DNA of 64,000 nucleotides. Origin: Mucilaginibacter sp. Lineage in GTDB: Bacteria; Bacteroidota; Bacteroidia; Sphingobacteriales; Sphingobacteriaceae. Below are positions 46,296 through 54,733 of this stretch, piece after piece. Position numbers and translations under genes: made by a program. Each line of letters opens with the position of its first letter. Position 1 is the first letter of the stretch. Location: assembly GCA_031292485.1 (NCBI GenBank), contig JARLHA010000069.1, forward strand, positions 47,883 to 111,882, written 5' to 3'. The notes under the pieces are model-generated. The model searched no databases. It was not told the origin of the DNA and saw only the letters and a list, made by a program, of their open reading frames with translations.

Positions 46296-46330
46296 AAATA
46301 AAAACCCGGTTTTAAATGCTTAAAACCGGG
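46296..46330 (-). terminator. terminator of the universal-stress/DUF3892 operon
   Basis: CCCGGTTTTAA / TTAAAACCGGG is a perfect 11-bp stem with a 4-nt loop. On the minus strand it is followed by TTTTTATTT. Confidence 0.8.
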
Positions 46331-46361
46331 CCAACTGCTGTAATCTATTAATTGTGGTGGT

Positions 46362-46511
46362 TTAGCTGTATTTGATATATCTAATTGTAGTTTGCGCCGG
46401 TACCCTTTTTTCATATATCGTTTTGCTGTTTGTTGGAAATATTTTACCACACATTACCAGCACTGCAACCAGTAATATCAAAACCAGGAAGTTTAATAAT
46501 ATACTTTTCAT
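46362..46511 (-). CDS. small single-helix membrane protein
   Basis: A 49-residue frame (ATG 46511, TAA 46362) encodes MKSILLNFLVLILLVAVLVM, then a basic tail ending in KYS. It begins 12 bp after the DUF3892 gene and ends 30 bp before a good terminator, so it fits as the last gene of that operon. No family known. Composition and position are the only support. Confidence 0.5.
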   Translation of the reverse strand: MKSILLNFLVLILLVAVLVMCGKIFPTNSKTIYEKRVPAQTTIRYIKYS

Positions 46512-46523
46512 CGCGCATCACGT

Positions 46524-46817
46524 TTATGCACATTCGGGTAACTTCAGCAAATCATCCTGTTCGTTCTCATCGGCTACTGTTTTAACATATTTGTTTCCCA
46601 GCGGGCTGATTGCCGGGAGCAGGTATCTTCTTATTCCATTATTGTCTTTTATATAAGCTTCGCCCCGGTTATCTTTTATCCAGTCATAAATTCCGGCCCT
46701 GTCGGTAATGCCGGGTACATTTATCCATTCATTTTCCCATGCGAAGAACTTTATTGCCAGGTAAGGGTTCTCGTGCGGGTCCGTGTCTTTTCTTATCGAT
46801 GTAATGCGAACAGCCAT
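46524..46817 (-). CDS. DUF3892 protein
   Basis: The 97-residue protein begins MAVRITSIRKD, has WINVPGITDRAGIYDWIK in the middle and AYIKDNNGIRRYLLP, the typical DUF3892 pattern (a small predicted beta-rich fold of unknown role). It follows the universal stress gene by 11 bp in the same operon. Confidence 0.8.
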   Translation of the reverse strand: MAVRITSIRKDTDPHENPYLAIKFFAWENEWINVPGITDRAGIYDWIKDNRGEAYIKDNNGIRRYLLPAISPLGNKYVKTVADENEQDDLLKLPECA

Positions 46818-46828
46818 TGTATTATGTT

Positions 46829-47653
46829 TTAATAAGGAAAAATCAGCAAGGGTATACCAATATGTCCGGCCAGTTTATCGCCGCTGTGCGGGCCCAAAAT
46901 CTCTTCTAAATGGAAATGATGGTTAACCAAGACAAGCATGTCATTATGCATTCCGTTTACCAGTACATCAACAACGGTAGCAAAATCTTTTTCTTTGATA
47001 TGGTCAAAAAGAAGCTGGTCGTAATTAATATTCGGACAAATTTCTCCGTTAAAAATGCTCAGCGCATAGTTTTCCTGCATTTCGGGCAGGCCTTTGGCAG
47101 TAAGCTGGGCAATAGACAAAAGTGCCCGCCAGGGCCTGGCCAGTTCGGCAAGGTATCGCACCACCTGTATCCGGCAATAACGCAGATCGGCTATATAAGC
47201 TATCTGTTCAATTGTTTTTATCTGCCAGCTTTCCGGAACGAGTAATAGAGGGCAGAGTACTTTATTTAATATTAAATGCGCATTAACAGGCGAAACCTGG
47301 CAATCAGCTATTGCCGTATTTCCGTTTCCCTTTACCATTAGCCAGATGTTATTTTTATTGATAAAATCAGCCAGATCAGTACCTGTATTTCCAAAGTCAA
47401 CTACTTCAACACGCGGTTTATATTCAATTGCAAGGTTTTTGAGCAAGAGCATATTTAACGTTGCTTCTTCAACTGGTGGATAATAGTTTTTGTCACCATT
47501 TCCGGCGGTTACTTTTTCAACAGGGCTGTGTTTTTTTTTGAAGGTATTTGCCAGGATAATATTGGCCCCCATCTTTTGCGCGATATACAACGCAAATTCA
47601 GCAGCATGGGTAGCAGCTGCAGAATTGTCGTTGTATACAAGGATGTTTTTCAT
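46829..47653 (-). CDS. tandem universal stress protein, ATP motif degenerate
   Basis: The 274-residue paralogue of 33809-34657 (shared CPLLLVP..., YIADLRYCRIQVVRYLAELARPW-type block, LVNHHFHLEEILG) likewise lacks the Usp ATP-binding loop in both halves. It is first in an operon with DUF3892 and the small membrane gene. The promoter is the direct-repeat type (47678-47737), not the tandem-box type of its paralogue, so the two copies are under different control. Confidence 0.85.
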   Translation of the reverse strand: MKNILVYNDNSAAATHAAEFALYIAQKMGANIILANTFKKKHSPVEKVTAGNGDKNYYPPVEEATLNMLLLKNLAIEYKPRVEVVDFGNTGTDLADFINKNNIWLMVKGNGNTAIADCQVSPVNAHLILNKVLCPLLLVPESWQIKTIEQIAYIADLRYCRIQVVRYLAELARPWRALLSIAQLTAKGLPEMQENYALSIFNGEICPNINYDQLLFDHIKEKDFATVVDVLVNGMHNDMLVLVNHHFHLEEILGPHSGDKLAGHIGIPLLIFPY

Positions 47654-47677
47654 GGTATTGCAGGGCTTTTATATTAT

Positions 47678-47737
47678 AAATTTACGCGGCGAATTAAAAA
47701 AATAAGAACCTGTTTAAGGCCAATTAGGGCCTGTAAA
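47678..47737 (-). promoter_or_regulatory. direct-repeat promoter B (universal stress operon)
   Basis: On the + strand ACCTGTTTA (47708) and GCCTGTAAA (47729) are 21 bp apart. Exactly 22 bp separate the first from TAAATTTA (minus strand, 47685-47678). More diverged than A and C in the spacer, but the following AAGGATATTGATA matches C. Confidence 0.68.
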
Positions 47738-47757
47738 GGATATTGATAAAGAGTGCT

Positions 47758-48135
47758 TCAACTGGCAATCCTATTATCAACAGGAATGATCTTTTTTACA
47801 TAATTCAGCAAGCCGGGTTCTAAAAACCGCCTGGATGGATAATTTTCAATGCTAAGTACATCCGCTGATTGCGTTTTACCATCCACAGTGAAATAAATAA
47901 AAGGGATCTTATGAAAATAAATTGTTTTAAATAAGGATAAAAACACAGCGTAACCATCCATGCAGCGCATCAAAACATCACAAACAATTAGTGAGGGTAA
48001 TTCCCCGGATGCAAGCAATACAGCTTTGGCACCGCAATCCGCCTCAGTTACATCATAGCCTTCAAGGGATAAACATTTTGCTATGTTAGCCCTGATTTCA
48101 TCATTTTCCTCAACCAGCAATACGTTGTTTTTCAT
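47758..48135 (-). CDS. receiver-like protein with degenerate active site
   Basis: The 125-residue stand-alone receiver keeps the phospho-acceptor (D53, LIVCDVLM) and a Thr in IYFT. The acid pair is E9-E10, and the near-invariant Lys is replaced, the region reading RRFLEPGLL where xxxKPF is expected. Phosphorylation-induced switching is therefore doubtful. The ATG at 48135 (MKNNVLLVEE) is better than the one at 48150. The direct-repeat promoter lies upstream. Confidence 0.8.
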   Translation of the reverse strand: MKNNVLLVEENDEIRANIAKCLSLEGYDVTEADCGAKAVLLASGELPSLIVCDVLMRCMDGYAVFLSLFKTIYFHKIPFIYFTVDGKTQSADVLSIENYPSRRFLEPGLLNYVKKIIPVDNRIAS

Positions 48136-48167
48136 GACACTATTTTGCAATTAGCTGTACTACATTG

Positions 48168-48227
48168 TAAAATTAGGCTGAAATAAATGAATAAATAACC
48201 TGTTTAGGGTCAAATTAAACCTGTTAA
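48168..48227 (-). promoter_or_regulatory. direct-repeat promoter C (receiver-like gene)
   Basis: On the + strand ACCTGTTTA (48198) and ACCTGTTAA (48219) are 21 bp apart with a 12-bp spacer. Exactly 22 bp separate the first from TAATTTTA (minus strand, 48175-48168). Confidence 0.72.
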
Positions 48228-48327
48228 AGATATTGATATACAATGGTTTAAATGGCGCTGTTTCTTCCGGGCGGAACTTTTATGGTGATGAATGACTGTA
48301 AAAACAAAAAGTAGCTTTCAACTGAGC

Positions 48328-49845
48328 TTACTCATTTTCAAGGCTCAGTTCTTTATCCGTTATTTCATGGAAAATACCGGAGATTTTTTCGCATTTTCCG
48401 TTAACGAACTCAGGATAGCCGATCACCCGTACCCGTATCGGTTTGCCTTTGGCGGTTATCATTTCGACAACAACATCAAATGGTACCTTGTTTTCAATGG
48501 CATCCTTCAATTTATGTTGGATCAGGATGCGGCTCGCGCCTTCTTTATAAAATTTAAGCACCTCATCCAATTCCGGGGGATTAAAATGATCCGGAACTTC
48601 CAGGATTTCTCTGACAACTTTGCTCCAGATAGAGTTATTGGTCCTAAAATTCCGCTGCCAGGCGCCGATCCTCGATATTTCGCTTGTTTTATCAAGTATT
48701 AACGAAATTTGTTTGGCTTCTTTTTCCTTTAATTTTAAAGCCGTTATATCTTCGGTGTACATCAGCAAACCGCCAATTGCTCTATTTCTTTTGTACCATG
48801 GCCTTATCTCCCAGCGCAGCCACACGGGCGAGCCATCCAATCTTTCAATATATGCTTCATCGCATTTATTGGCATGCCCTTTTAAACAGTCATTTAATAT
48901 ATCGCTGAACTTTAATTTGGCGACCGGCGAAATATCAAAAATACTCTTTCCTATAAAGTCTGTATTCTGTAATCTGTGAACTTCGATCCATTTACGCGAA
49001 GCAGCCACGTATATCAAATTATTGTCCAGCATCGCTATTTCAACAGGCACCTGCTCAATAAATGTCTGGTATCTTTCGTCATGTTCCTTCTCTATATTTT
49101 CAATCAATTCTCTGGTAGATTTTTCCTTCAAGTATTTTTTGTAACAAGCCGAAAAATTTGACGGGTTTGCAAAATTCAGCATCATCGCCATTTGGTTTTT
49201 ATTACGGCGTTTTTCTGCCAGGTATTTTTCTGCCAGTTCCATTTGCAGGTTGCGGTAATAGGAGAAAATTGTTGTGTCAAATTTCTCCTTAAAATCCCGT
49301 TTAAGTTTTGATTCAGAAATAAAGTGTTTTTTGGCTAGTTTTGAAATCCCCGGGAATTCAGTTAAAATACATGATTTTAAGGTCTGCACAACCTCATCGA
49401 GCAGCCGGTTAGTAAAATGAACAGAATCGGGAACTTTTTCAATATTATTTATATCAGCGCCGCCCTGGAGATTGTTTAACGGGCTTACATCGGCAACCTG
49501 CACATAAAAACCCTTTACGACACCCGCTACCAGATCAGGGATATAAGTTGCCCGGGCAAGTTTAGTTGTTCCGGAGGGGGTAAGTATTGGCCGTTCAAAA
49601 ACCTGGGTCTTTCCGTCTAATGCTCCTTTTATGTGCACCATATTTTTTTCATATAATGGCCCTAATACAGTTTTAAGAAGCATTTTATCGATCATTTGAT
49701 CCGGCGAAATTCCAAACCATTCTAAGTAGGCTTCGTTGGCAAACCGGCAAATAAGATTGTTATCCCAATAGGCAAGCATTGCGCTTGAATGACTTGCGAC
49801 GTTATACCCTAATTCAATAATACGGTTTTCCGCAGTGGTTGGCAT
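48328..49845 (-). CDS. PAS-AraC-PAS-PAS regulator with internal DNA-binding domain
   Basis: An N-terminal PAS (~1-125) is followed by an AraC/XylS-type helix-turn-helix in the middle (~155-235: ISKLAKKHFISESKLKRDF, then NFANPSNFSACYKKYLK), then two more PAS domains (~260-385 and ~395-505, each with a PAC-type end: GGLLMYTEDITALK and SGIFHEITDKE). There is no kinase, cyclase or other enzymatic domain. AraC domains are usually C-terminal, so the internal position is unusual. It is transcribed alone. Target genes unknown. Confidence 0.8.
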   Translation of the reverse strand: MPTTAENRIIELGYNVASHSSAMLAYWDNNLICRFANEAYLEWFGISPDQMIDKMLLKTVLGPLYEKNMVHIKGALDGKTQVFERPILTPSGTTKLARATYIPDLVAGVVKGFYVQVADVSPLNNLQGGADINNIEKVPDSVHFTNRLLDEVVQTLKSCILTEFPGISKLAKKHFISESKLKRDFKEKFDTTIFSYYRNLQMELAEKYLAEKRRNKNQMAMMLNFANPSNFSACYKKYLKEKSTRELIENIEKEHDERYQTFIEQVPVEIAMLDNNLIYVAASRKWIEVHRLQNTDFIGKSIFDISPVAKLKFSDILNDCLKGHANKCDEAYIERLDGSPVWLRWEIRPWYKRNRAIGGLLMYTEDITALKLKEKEAKQISLILDKTSEISRIGAWQRNFRTNNSIWSKVVREILEVPDHFNPPELDEVLKFYKEGASRILIQHKLKDAIENKVPFDVVVEMITAKGKPIRVRVIGYPEFVNGKCEKISGIFHEITDKELSLENE

Positions 49846-50207
49846 TTATTGACCAGTCAAATTAATATTTTACTATTCGACCGAGGTAGCGGTATAATAC
49901 AAACATGAACATAGCTGTTCGTTTAAAAAATGATATTAGGCACTTTTTTTAATATTTTTTAAATTTAGGTTAATGGGGTGATTTTATTTCACCTGCCGGA
50001 GGTGCTGGTATCAAGGTTTGTAAAATGGTCCGCTTCAGATCAGGGATCTTAGAAAATACGATTGAACTGACGATGACGGCGAAAAAACACCAAGCGGATA
50101 ATGTTTTTTTGATTTAGGAAAGAATGGTATCGACCTGGGAATCTCTCAATTGTAATGGAAATCCAAAATCAAGTTACCTGGTATTTGATTTGTTTGGGGG
50201 TATTAAG
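49846..50207. other. 362-bp gene-free stretch
   Basis: It begins with a short palindrome TTGACCAGTCAA (49849-49860) directly before the PAS-AraC start codon, then AT-rich leader. The remainder up to the FtsH stop codon has only a ~30-codon frame and no repeat or hairpin that I can support. Confidence 0.55.
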
Positions 50208-52181
50208 TCAACTTATTATAGCAGACCCTTTTACTGTTTTTGAAGGCCAAACCGGTAATCCGCCTTCACGTTTCCCTAAAACACCCTCAAGATCGTCTTT
50301 ATAAATCACTTCTTTTTTTAGCAACAGCTCGGCAATATTTATCAGGAATTGTTTTTTTTGCACTAAAAGCTCTTTTGTTTCTATATAAGCCTCATCCACT
50401 AATTTGCGGACCTCCTGATCAATGAGCTTACCGGTTTCTTCGCTGAATGGTTTTTGAAAGCTGGTATCGCGCTGGCCGGTTGAATCATAGTAACTGGTAT
50501 TGCCCAACTTTTGGTTAAACCCGTAATAAGCCACCATGGTGTAAGCTACTTTGGTAGCCTTTTCAAGGTCGTCAAGTGCGCCTGAAGAAACTTCACCGAA
50601 AATAACATCTTCGGCAGCCCTGCCGCCTAAAGCGGCGCATAAATTTTCATAAAATGCCGACTTTCTGATCAGTTGCTTTTCCTCGGGCAGATACCATGCG
50701 GCCCCCAATGATTTGCCGCGCGGTATAATGGAAACCTTTATCAACGGATCGACGCTTTTTAAAAACCAGCTTGCAATAGCATGGCCCGCTTCGTGATAGG
50801 CGATTGTTTTTTTCTCTTCAGGAGATATGATCTTTCCCTTCTTTTCTGAACCCGCAACAACCCTGTCAATGGCGTCAGCAAAATCCTGTTTATTAACCGT
50901 GGTTTCTTTTTTCCGGGCGGCTATTAAAGCCGATTCATTACAAATATTGGCAATGTCCGCACCTGAGAAGCCGGGCGTTTGGGTTGCCAGAAAATGCACA
51001 TCAACAGATGTGTCTGTTATAATAGGCCTCAGGTGCACTTTAAAAATAGCTTCTCTTTCGGTAAGATTAGGCAACTCAAGGTAAATATGCCGGTCAAACC
51101 TCCCCGGGCGAAGCAACGCGGGGTCAAGGATATCGGCCCGGTTGGAAGCAGCCAATACTATAACGCCGTTATTGGTGCCAAAGCCATCCATTTCTGTAAG
51201 CAACTGGTTAAGGGTGCTTTCCCTCTCGTCGTTTGAACCGGTTAAGAATGCGCCCTTTCCCCTCGACCTTCCAATTGCATCTATTTCATCAATAAAAATA
51301 ATACAGGGTGCTTTTTCCTTTGCCCGTTTAAACAGGTCGCGCACTCGCGAAGCGCCTACGCCGACAAACATTTCAACAAATTCGGAACCGGAGATAGAGA
51401 AAAACGGAACACGGGCTTCACCTGCTACGGCCTTTGCCAGCAGTGTTTTACCGGTTCCGGGGGGACCCACTAAAATTGCCCCCTTGGGTATTTTTGCACC
51501 CAGCCGGGTGTACACTTCCGGGTTTTTAAGGAAGTCGACAATTTCCCTTACTTCCATCTGGGCGTCTTCAAGCCCTGCAACATCCTTAAAGGTTACAGCG
51601 CTGTTTTCTTTGCCAAATAAAGTGGCGGTGGTTTTACCAAAATTAAAAATTGAGCCCTCGCCTTGCCCCATAGCGCCGGATCTTCGCATCAAAAAATACA
51701 GGAAACCACTGATCAATAAAAATGGCAGAATCCAACTTATCATATTCCCGATGTAGTTGGTTTCTTTGACGTAATTTACCGGCACTTTTTCTGCAACGCT
51801 GAAGTTTTTCTCAGCTTCGTCCAACTTCCGTTCAAATATCTCCGGTGAGCCTATCGTGAACCGGTAGTGAGGCCCCTTGCTTAATTCTTTGACATCACCG
51901 GTGTCAAAAACTTTTTTAAAGTATTTATCGTTGGCAAACTCTTTTTTTATATAAACATCAACTTTCTCGTTGTTAATTACCGTCAATTTTTCTACAGCTT
52001 TACGGCTCAGCATATCCTTCTCAAATTGCTGCCAGGAGATCTCGGCAGGCGAAGAATAATTTATACCCGGGAAAATAAAAAACAGGGCCAATACAAGCAG
52101 GTAAATCCAAAAAAGGGCAGGCCATCTGGCCCTGAGTTTTGGCTGCCCGGGGAGGCGTTTTATGGGTTTTTTTGGTTTCAT
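50208..52181 (-). CDS. ftsH: FtsH-type ATP-dependent zinc metalloprotease
   Basis: The 657-residue protein has an N-terminal helix (~20-40), a small extracytoplasmic FtsH_ext domain, a second helix (~150-168), AAA+ (Walker A GPPGTGKT, Walker B IIFIDEIDAIG, SRH RPGRFDRHIYL) and an M41 peptidase with HEAGH near residue 463. It degrades membrane and regulatory proteins. Its context with stress genes suggests an additional, possibly stress-specific copy, though whether the genome has another ftsH cannot be seen here. It follows the barrel gene by 59 bp. Confidence 0.93.
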   Translation of the reverse strand: MKPKKPIKRLPGQPKLRARWPALFWIYLLVLALFFIFPGINYSSPAEISWQQFEKDMLSRKAVEKLTVINNEKVDVYIKKEFANDKYFKKVFDTGDVKELSKGPHYRFTIGSPEIFERKLDEAEKNFSVAEKVPVNYVKETNYIGNMISWILPFLLISGFLYFLMRRSGAMGQGEGSIFNFGKTTATLFGKENSAVTFKDVAGLEDAQMEVREIVDFLKNPEVYTRLGAKIPKGAILVGPPGTGKTLLAKAVAGEARVPFFSISGSEFVEMFVGVGASRVRDLFKRAKEKAPCIIFIDEIDAIGRSRGKGAFLTGSNDERESTLNQLLTEMDGFGTNNGVIVLAASNRADILDPALLRPGRFDRHIYLELPNLTEREAIFKVHLRPIITDTSVDVHFLATQTPGFSGADIANICNESALIAARKKETTVNKQDFADAIDRVVAGSEKKGKIISPEEKKTIAYHEAGHAIASWFLKSVDPLIKVSIIPRGKSLGAAWYLPEEKQLIRKSAFYENLCAALGGRAAEDVIFGEVSSGALDDLEKATKVAYTMVAYYGFNQKLGNTSYYDSTGQRDTSFQKPFSEETGKLIDQEVRKLVDEAYIETKELLVQKKQFLINIAELLLKKEVIYKDDLEGVLGKREGGLPVWPSKTVKGSAIIS

Positions 52182-52240
52182 CGGTTGCTGTTAAGTATTT
52201 GTTTGCCCGTTCTGACCGCAGATAGAAACTATTCAAAATG

Positions 52241-53080
52241 TCATTTGCCAAACCGGTAACTGTAACCTATGGTAGCTACAGCTGCGCCGGTTTCATTTTT
52301 ACCGTCTTTTGCATATTTCTGAATATTTAACAAGCCGTAGTTTCCACCGCCCTCAATAAAGATATTGCCGGAGCCTATTTTATAGCTAAAACCAATGTTT
52401 GCCTCAATACCCATATTAAAAGTGTGCAGGCTGCTTTTTACATCAGTTGTGGCATCAAATGATTGCTGAACGTCAGTTGCCGCGCTGGCAAAGGCTGTTG
52501 CCCTGGTTTGTGCAGGTACATTGGCTGCCTGTTGCTGCGGTATTTGCAACGGTTGCGTACCCTGGGCATCCAGGTATATGATACTGGTACCGCTTGTCAC
52601 CTGGCGTGCATTTAGCAATAAACCAAAAAACGGACCCGCGTCAACATAAAACCGTATAGGTGAGTGTTTGAAATCCCACCCGTATTTGGCCAGGATAGGG
52701 ATCATCAGGTAATTCATTTTTGCTTCGCTGTTATAATTGGCATACAGGTAAGTTGGCGCCTGTCCCGCAGGGAACATCTGGGCGAGCTGATCAGGGGTAG
52801 TAAAAGCCTGGAAGCCATTCTTTTTGCCCCCCTGTGACGAATATTCGATCATCGGCTGCAGCGAAAAATGCGTTGAGAATTTTAGCTCGCAGAACAGCCC
52901 GAAATCAGGGCCCAGGCGTGAACTGTACCCTGTATTTAAAGGGTTTTGGTTGTTGCTTCCTGCAGTTAAATTCGGGATGCTTATACCGCCGCGCACCCCA
53001 AGCGTGAAATTTTGTGCATTAACAGTAAATGTAGAAAAAACTGCAAACGTCAAAATCAGGTAAAAGATTGATTTTTTCAT
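52241..53080 (-). CDS. PorT-like outer-membrane beta-barrel protein
   Basis: The signal peptide (MKKSIFYLILTFAVFSTFTVNAQ) precedes ~255 residues of a PorT-type barrel (FTLGVRGGISIPNLTAGS; final ATIGYSYRFGK). An internal Gln/Ala/Pro-rich extracellular loop (~165-205) is notable. Ligand unknown. It lies in a leftward series BON - Usp - DUF4136 - barrel - FtsH that may be read partly from tandem-box promoter 6. Confidence 0.82.
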   Translation of the reverse strand: MKKSIFYLILTFAVFSTFTVNAQNFTLGVRGGISIPNLTAGSNNQNPLNTGYSSRLGPDFGLFCELKFSTHFSLQPMIEYSSQGGKKNGFQAFTTPDQLAQMFPAGQAPTYLYANYNSEAKMNYLMIPILAKYGWDFKHSPIRFYVDAGPFFGLLLNARQVTSGTSIIYLDAQGTQPLQIPQQQAANVPAQTRATAFASAATDVQQSFDATTDVKSSLHTFNMGIEANIGFSYKIGSGNIFIEGGGNYGLLNIQKYAKDGKNETGAAVATIGYSYRFGK

Positions 53081-53161
53081 GATAGTAGTTTTAGCGAAGA
53101 TTAAAAATGGTTTAACAGGTTATAAATGGTTATTCAGCCTTTTATAATTAAAAAATGAAAA

Positions 53162-53764
53162 TTATTTTTCTACCGGTGTCAGCGGCAGCTTATTAATGAT
53201 GCCTTGTACAACTTCCGGAATGTCATGAATTGCTTTTTCAGGATTTTCAATTTCCCCAATGCCATATCCACGCCAGATAACATGCCGGCTTTTACGGTCT
53301 ATCAGGTCGATGATCAGGGTGCCTTCTTTATAGGGTACCTGTTCAATGTCCGAGCCCACATACACAGGGAATGGTTGCCGGTAGGTAAAATAATAGTACC
53401 GGCTATTGCGGTACCGGGCAATGCCAGAGTAATATCCTCCGTTGTAAATATATACCGGGTTATTATAATATTTTACTTTATTATTAATCGCAATTGAATA
53501 GCGTACTAAAAGATCCGGGTGCCCCGCTTTTAAAAGCAGTCCGCGGTTTTCCAGCTTTTCAGTTGCAACTTCTTTTATTTTTTCATCTGCAATATCACTA
53601 TACCCGTTTGTTGTTGCCGTATCAGTTGAAGGCAGCCACGCAAAAGTGTGGTATTTAGTAAAAGTGGCGCCGGTACTTTGTACAGCATAATATTGATAGC
53701 TTGAACAACCCACCAGGGTGTAAACTAATAATACCAGAAAGCATTTTTTAATTAGATTGTTCAT
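53162..53764 (-). CDS. DUF4136 lipoprotein
   Basis: The signal ends in a lipobox (YTLVGCSS). The DUF4136 core (~30-195: YHTFAWLPS, then GTLIIDLIDRKSRHVIWRGYG) is recognisable. A Tyr-rich stretch (YYSGIARYRNSRYYYFTYRQP) is a lineage feature. Periplasm-facing lipoprotein of unknown role, 30 bp after the universal stress gene. Confidence 0.85.
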   Translation of the reverse strand: MNNLIKKCFLVLLVYTLVGCSSYQYYAVQSTGATFTKYHTFAWLPSTDTATTNGYSDIADEKIKEVATEKLENRGLLLKAGHPDLLVRYSIAINNKVKYYNNPVYIYNGGYYSGIARYRNSRYYYFTYRQPFPVYVGSDIEQVPYKEGTLIIDLIDRKSRHVIWRGYGIGEIENPEKAIHDIPEVVQGIINKLPLTPVEK

Positions 53765-53794
53765 GCTACTTTAATTTTAAAAAGCCATTATCAA

Positions 53795-54652
53795 TTATAT
53801 TGAAGGAAAAACCATTAACGGTAAGTTCTGATCAATCATGATTTCCTTAGTGATACTATGCTTCAACATCCTTACAAATAAATAATGGTGCTGGTGTACC
53901 ATCGCTAAAAGTCCTGTTCCGGTTTCTTTGCAAAGACGGTTCAGCCTTTTTACCACGTCTTTACCGATAATTTTCCGGTAGGTGATCTTAGGGTATTTTA
54001 GCTTGGCAACATGCTCGCGGAACAGTGTTTCCTTGTCGGTTTTTATCGTTGTAGTATCACCGGGCTCAACAACGTGTATAACCTCTATGTCGGTGTCAAA
54101 CACTTTTCCGATTTTAATCAGGTATTGTATGGCATCAAAGTCTGCTTTATCAAAATCTGTCGCAAAAACTATCTTTTTTAAATTACTCAGGTCGTTTTTA
54201 GGCGGGATGATCAACACCGGGCATTTGGCGTGGTGAATAACCGATGTAGTTTCGCTTCCGAAAAAGAAATGATCGATGGGGTCCTTTGTTCTTGATCCCA
54301 TGATGATTAGTTCAATGTCTTTTTTGCTGGATATTAATTTGATATTTTCTACCAAGTTGCCTTCATTACTTTCAGAATGGATGTGAGGTTTAATATCATC
54401 CTCATCCAGCGTTTCTAATACCGGTTCAAGGTTTTTCTCCAGCTCGGCCAAATGTTTTTTGCTTTCTTCTGCAAACCATTCAGGTTCCTCGGCCACCATC
54501 GCACCGCCGGCATAAAATGGAGTTACCGGTAACGATTGGTAATTGTGAAACAAAAGAAGATTGGTATGGAGTTTTGCTCCAAGTAATACCGCCGAAGCTG
54601 CTGCGTGTGTCGCATTTTCAGAAAAATCGGTAAGAACAAGTATAGTTTTCAT
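53795..54652 (-). CDS. universal stress protein, two-domain
   Basis: The 285-residue tandem Usp keeps a recognisable nucleotide loop in its first half (IIMGSRTKDPIDHFFFGSE, near the GxxG-9x-GS pattern), unlike the other two Usp proteins here. The second half is shorter of motif. It lies 81 bp downstream of the BON gene with a hairpin between them. No separate tandem box was seen upstream, so it may depend on read-through. Confidence 0.88.
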   Translation of the reverse strand: MKTILVLTDFSENATHAAASAVLLGAKLHTNLLLFHNYQSLPVTPFYAGGAMVAEEPEWFAEESKKHLAELEKNLEPVLETLDEDDIKPHIHSESNEGNLVENIKLISSKKDIELIIMGSRTKDPIDHFFFGSETTSVIHHAKCPVLIIPPKNDLSNLKKIVFATDFDKADFDAIQYLIKIGKVFDTDIEVIHVVEPGDTTTIKTDKETLFREHVAKLKYPKITYRKIIGKDVVKRLNRLCKETGTGLLAMVHQHHYLFVRMLKHSITKEIMIDQNLPLMVFPSI

Positions 54653-54682
54653 GACTCAGTGTGTTATTAGGTTTGTGATTTA

Positions 54683-54709
54683 CCGCCGGGGTTTTAAATG
54701 CCCCGGCGG
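54683..54709 (-). terminator. hairpin after the BON gene
   Basis: CCGCCGGGG / CCCCGGCGG is a perfect 9-bp stem with a 9-nt loop and no clear T-run, so it may be only a partial terminator. Confidence 0.5.
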
Positions 54710-54733
54710 ATATTATTGGCCGGGCAGGTATCG

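Larger units (their letters stand above)
46037..46361. other. 325-bp gene-free stretch
   Basis: It holds direct-repeat promoter A (46070-46129) on the right-to-left strand and the terminator of the 47653-46362 operon (46296-46330). The middle (46131-46290) shows nothing recognisable. A 63-codon frame over 46259-46450 overlaps the terminator and is not credible. Confidence 0.6.

Noticed and set aside
46259..46450. 63-codon reading frame on the minus strand
   Set aside because: It runs through the operon terminator and overlaps the better-supported 46362-46511 frame. Composition is not protein-like.
49849..49860. TTGACCAGTCAA as a further CRP/FNR box
   Set aside because: The spacer is N2 rather than N4, it lies 4 bp from the start codon, and no second box is found 22 bp away.
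53112..53122. AACAGGTT as a fourth direct-repeat promoter
   Set aside because: It is a single copy without a partner 21 bp away, in the opposite orientation to the gene it would serve.
54653..54733. Own double-box promoter for the universal stress gene 53795-54652
   Set aside because: No TGAY-N4-RTCA palindrome occurs in the 81-bp gap. Only the GC-rich hairpin is present.
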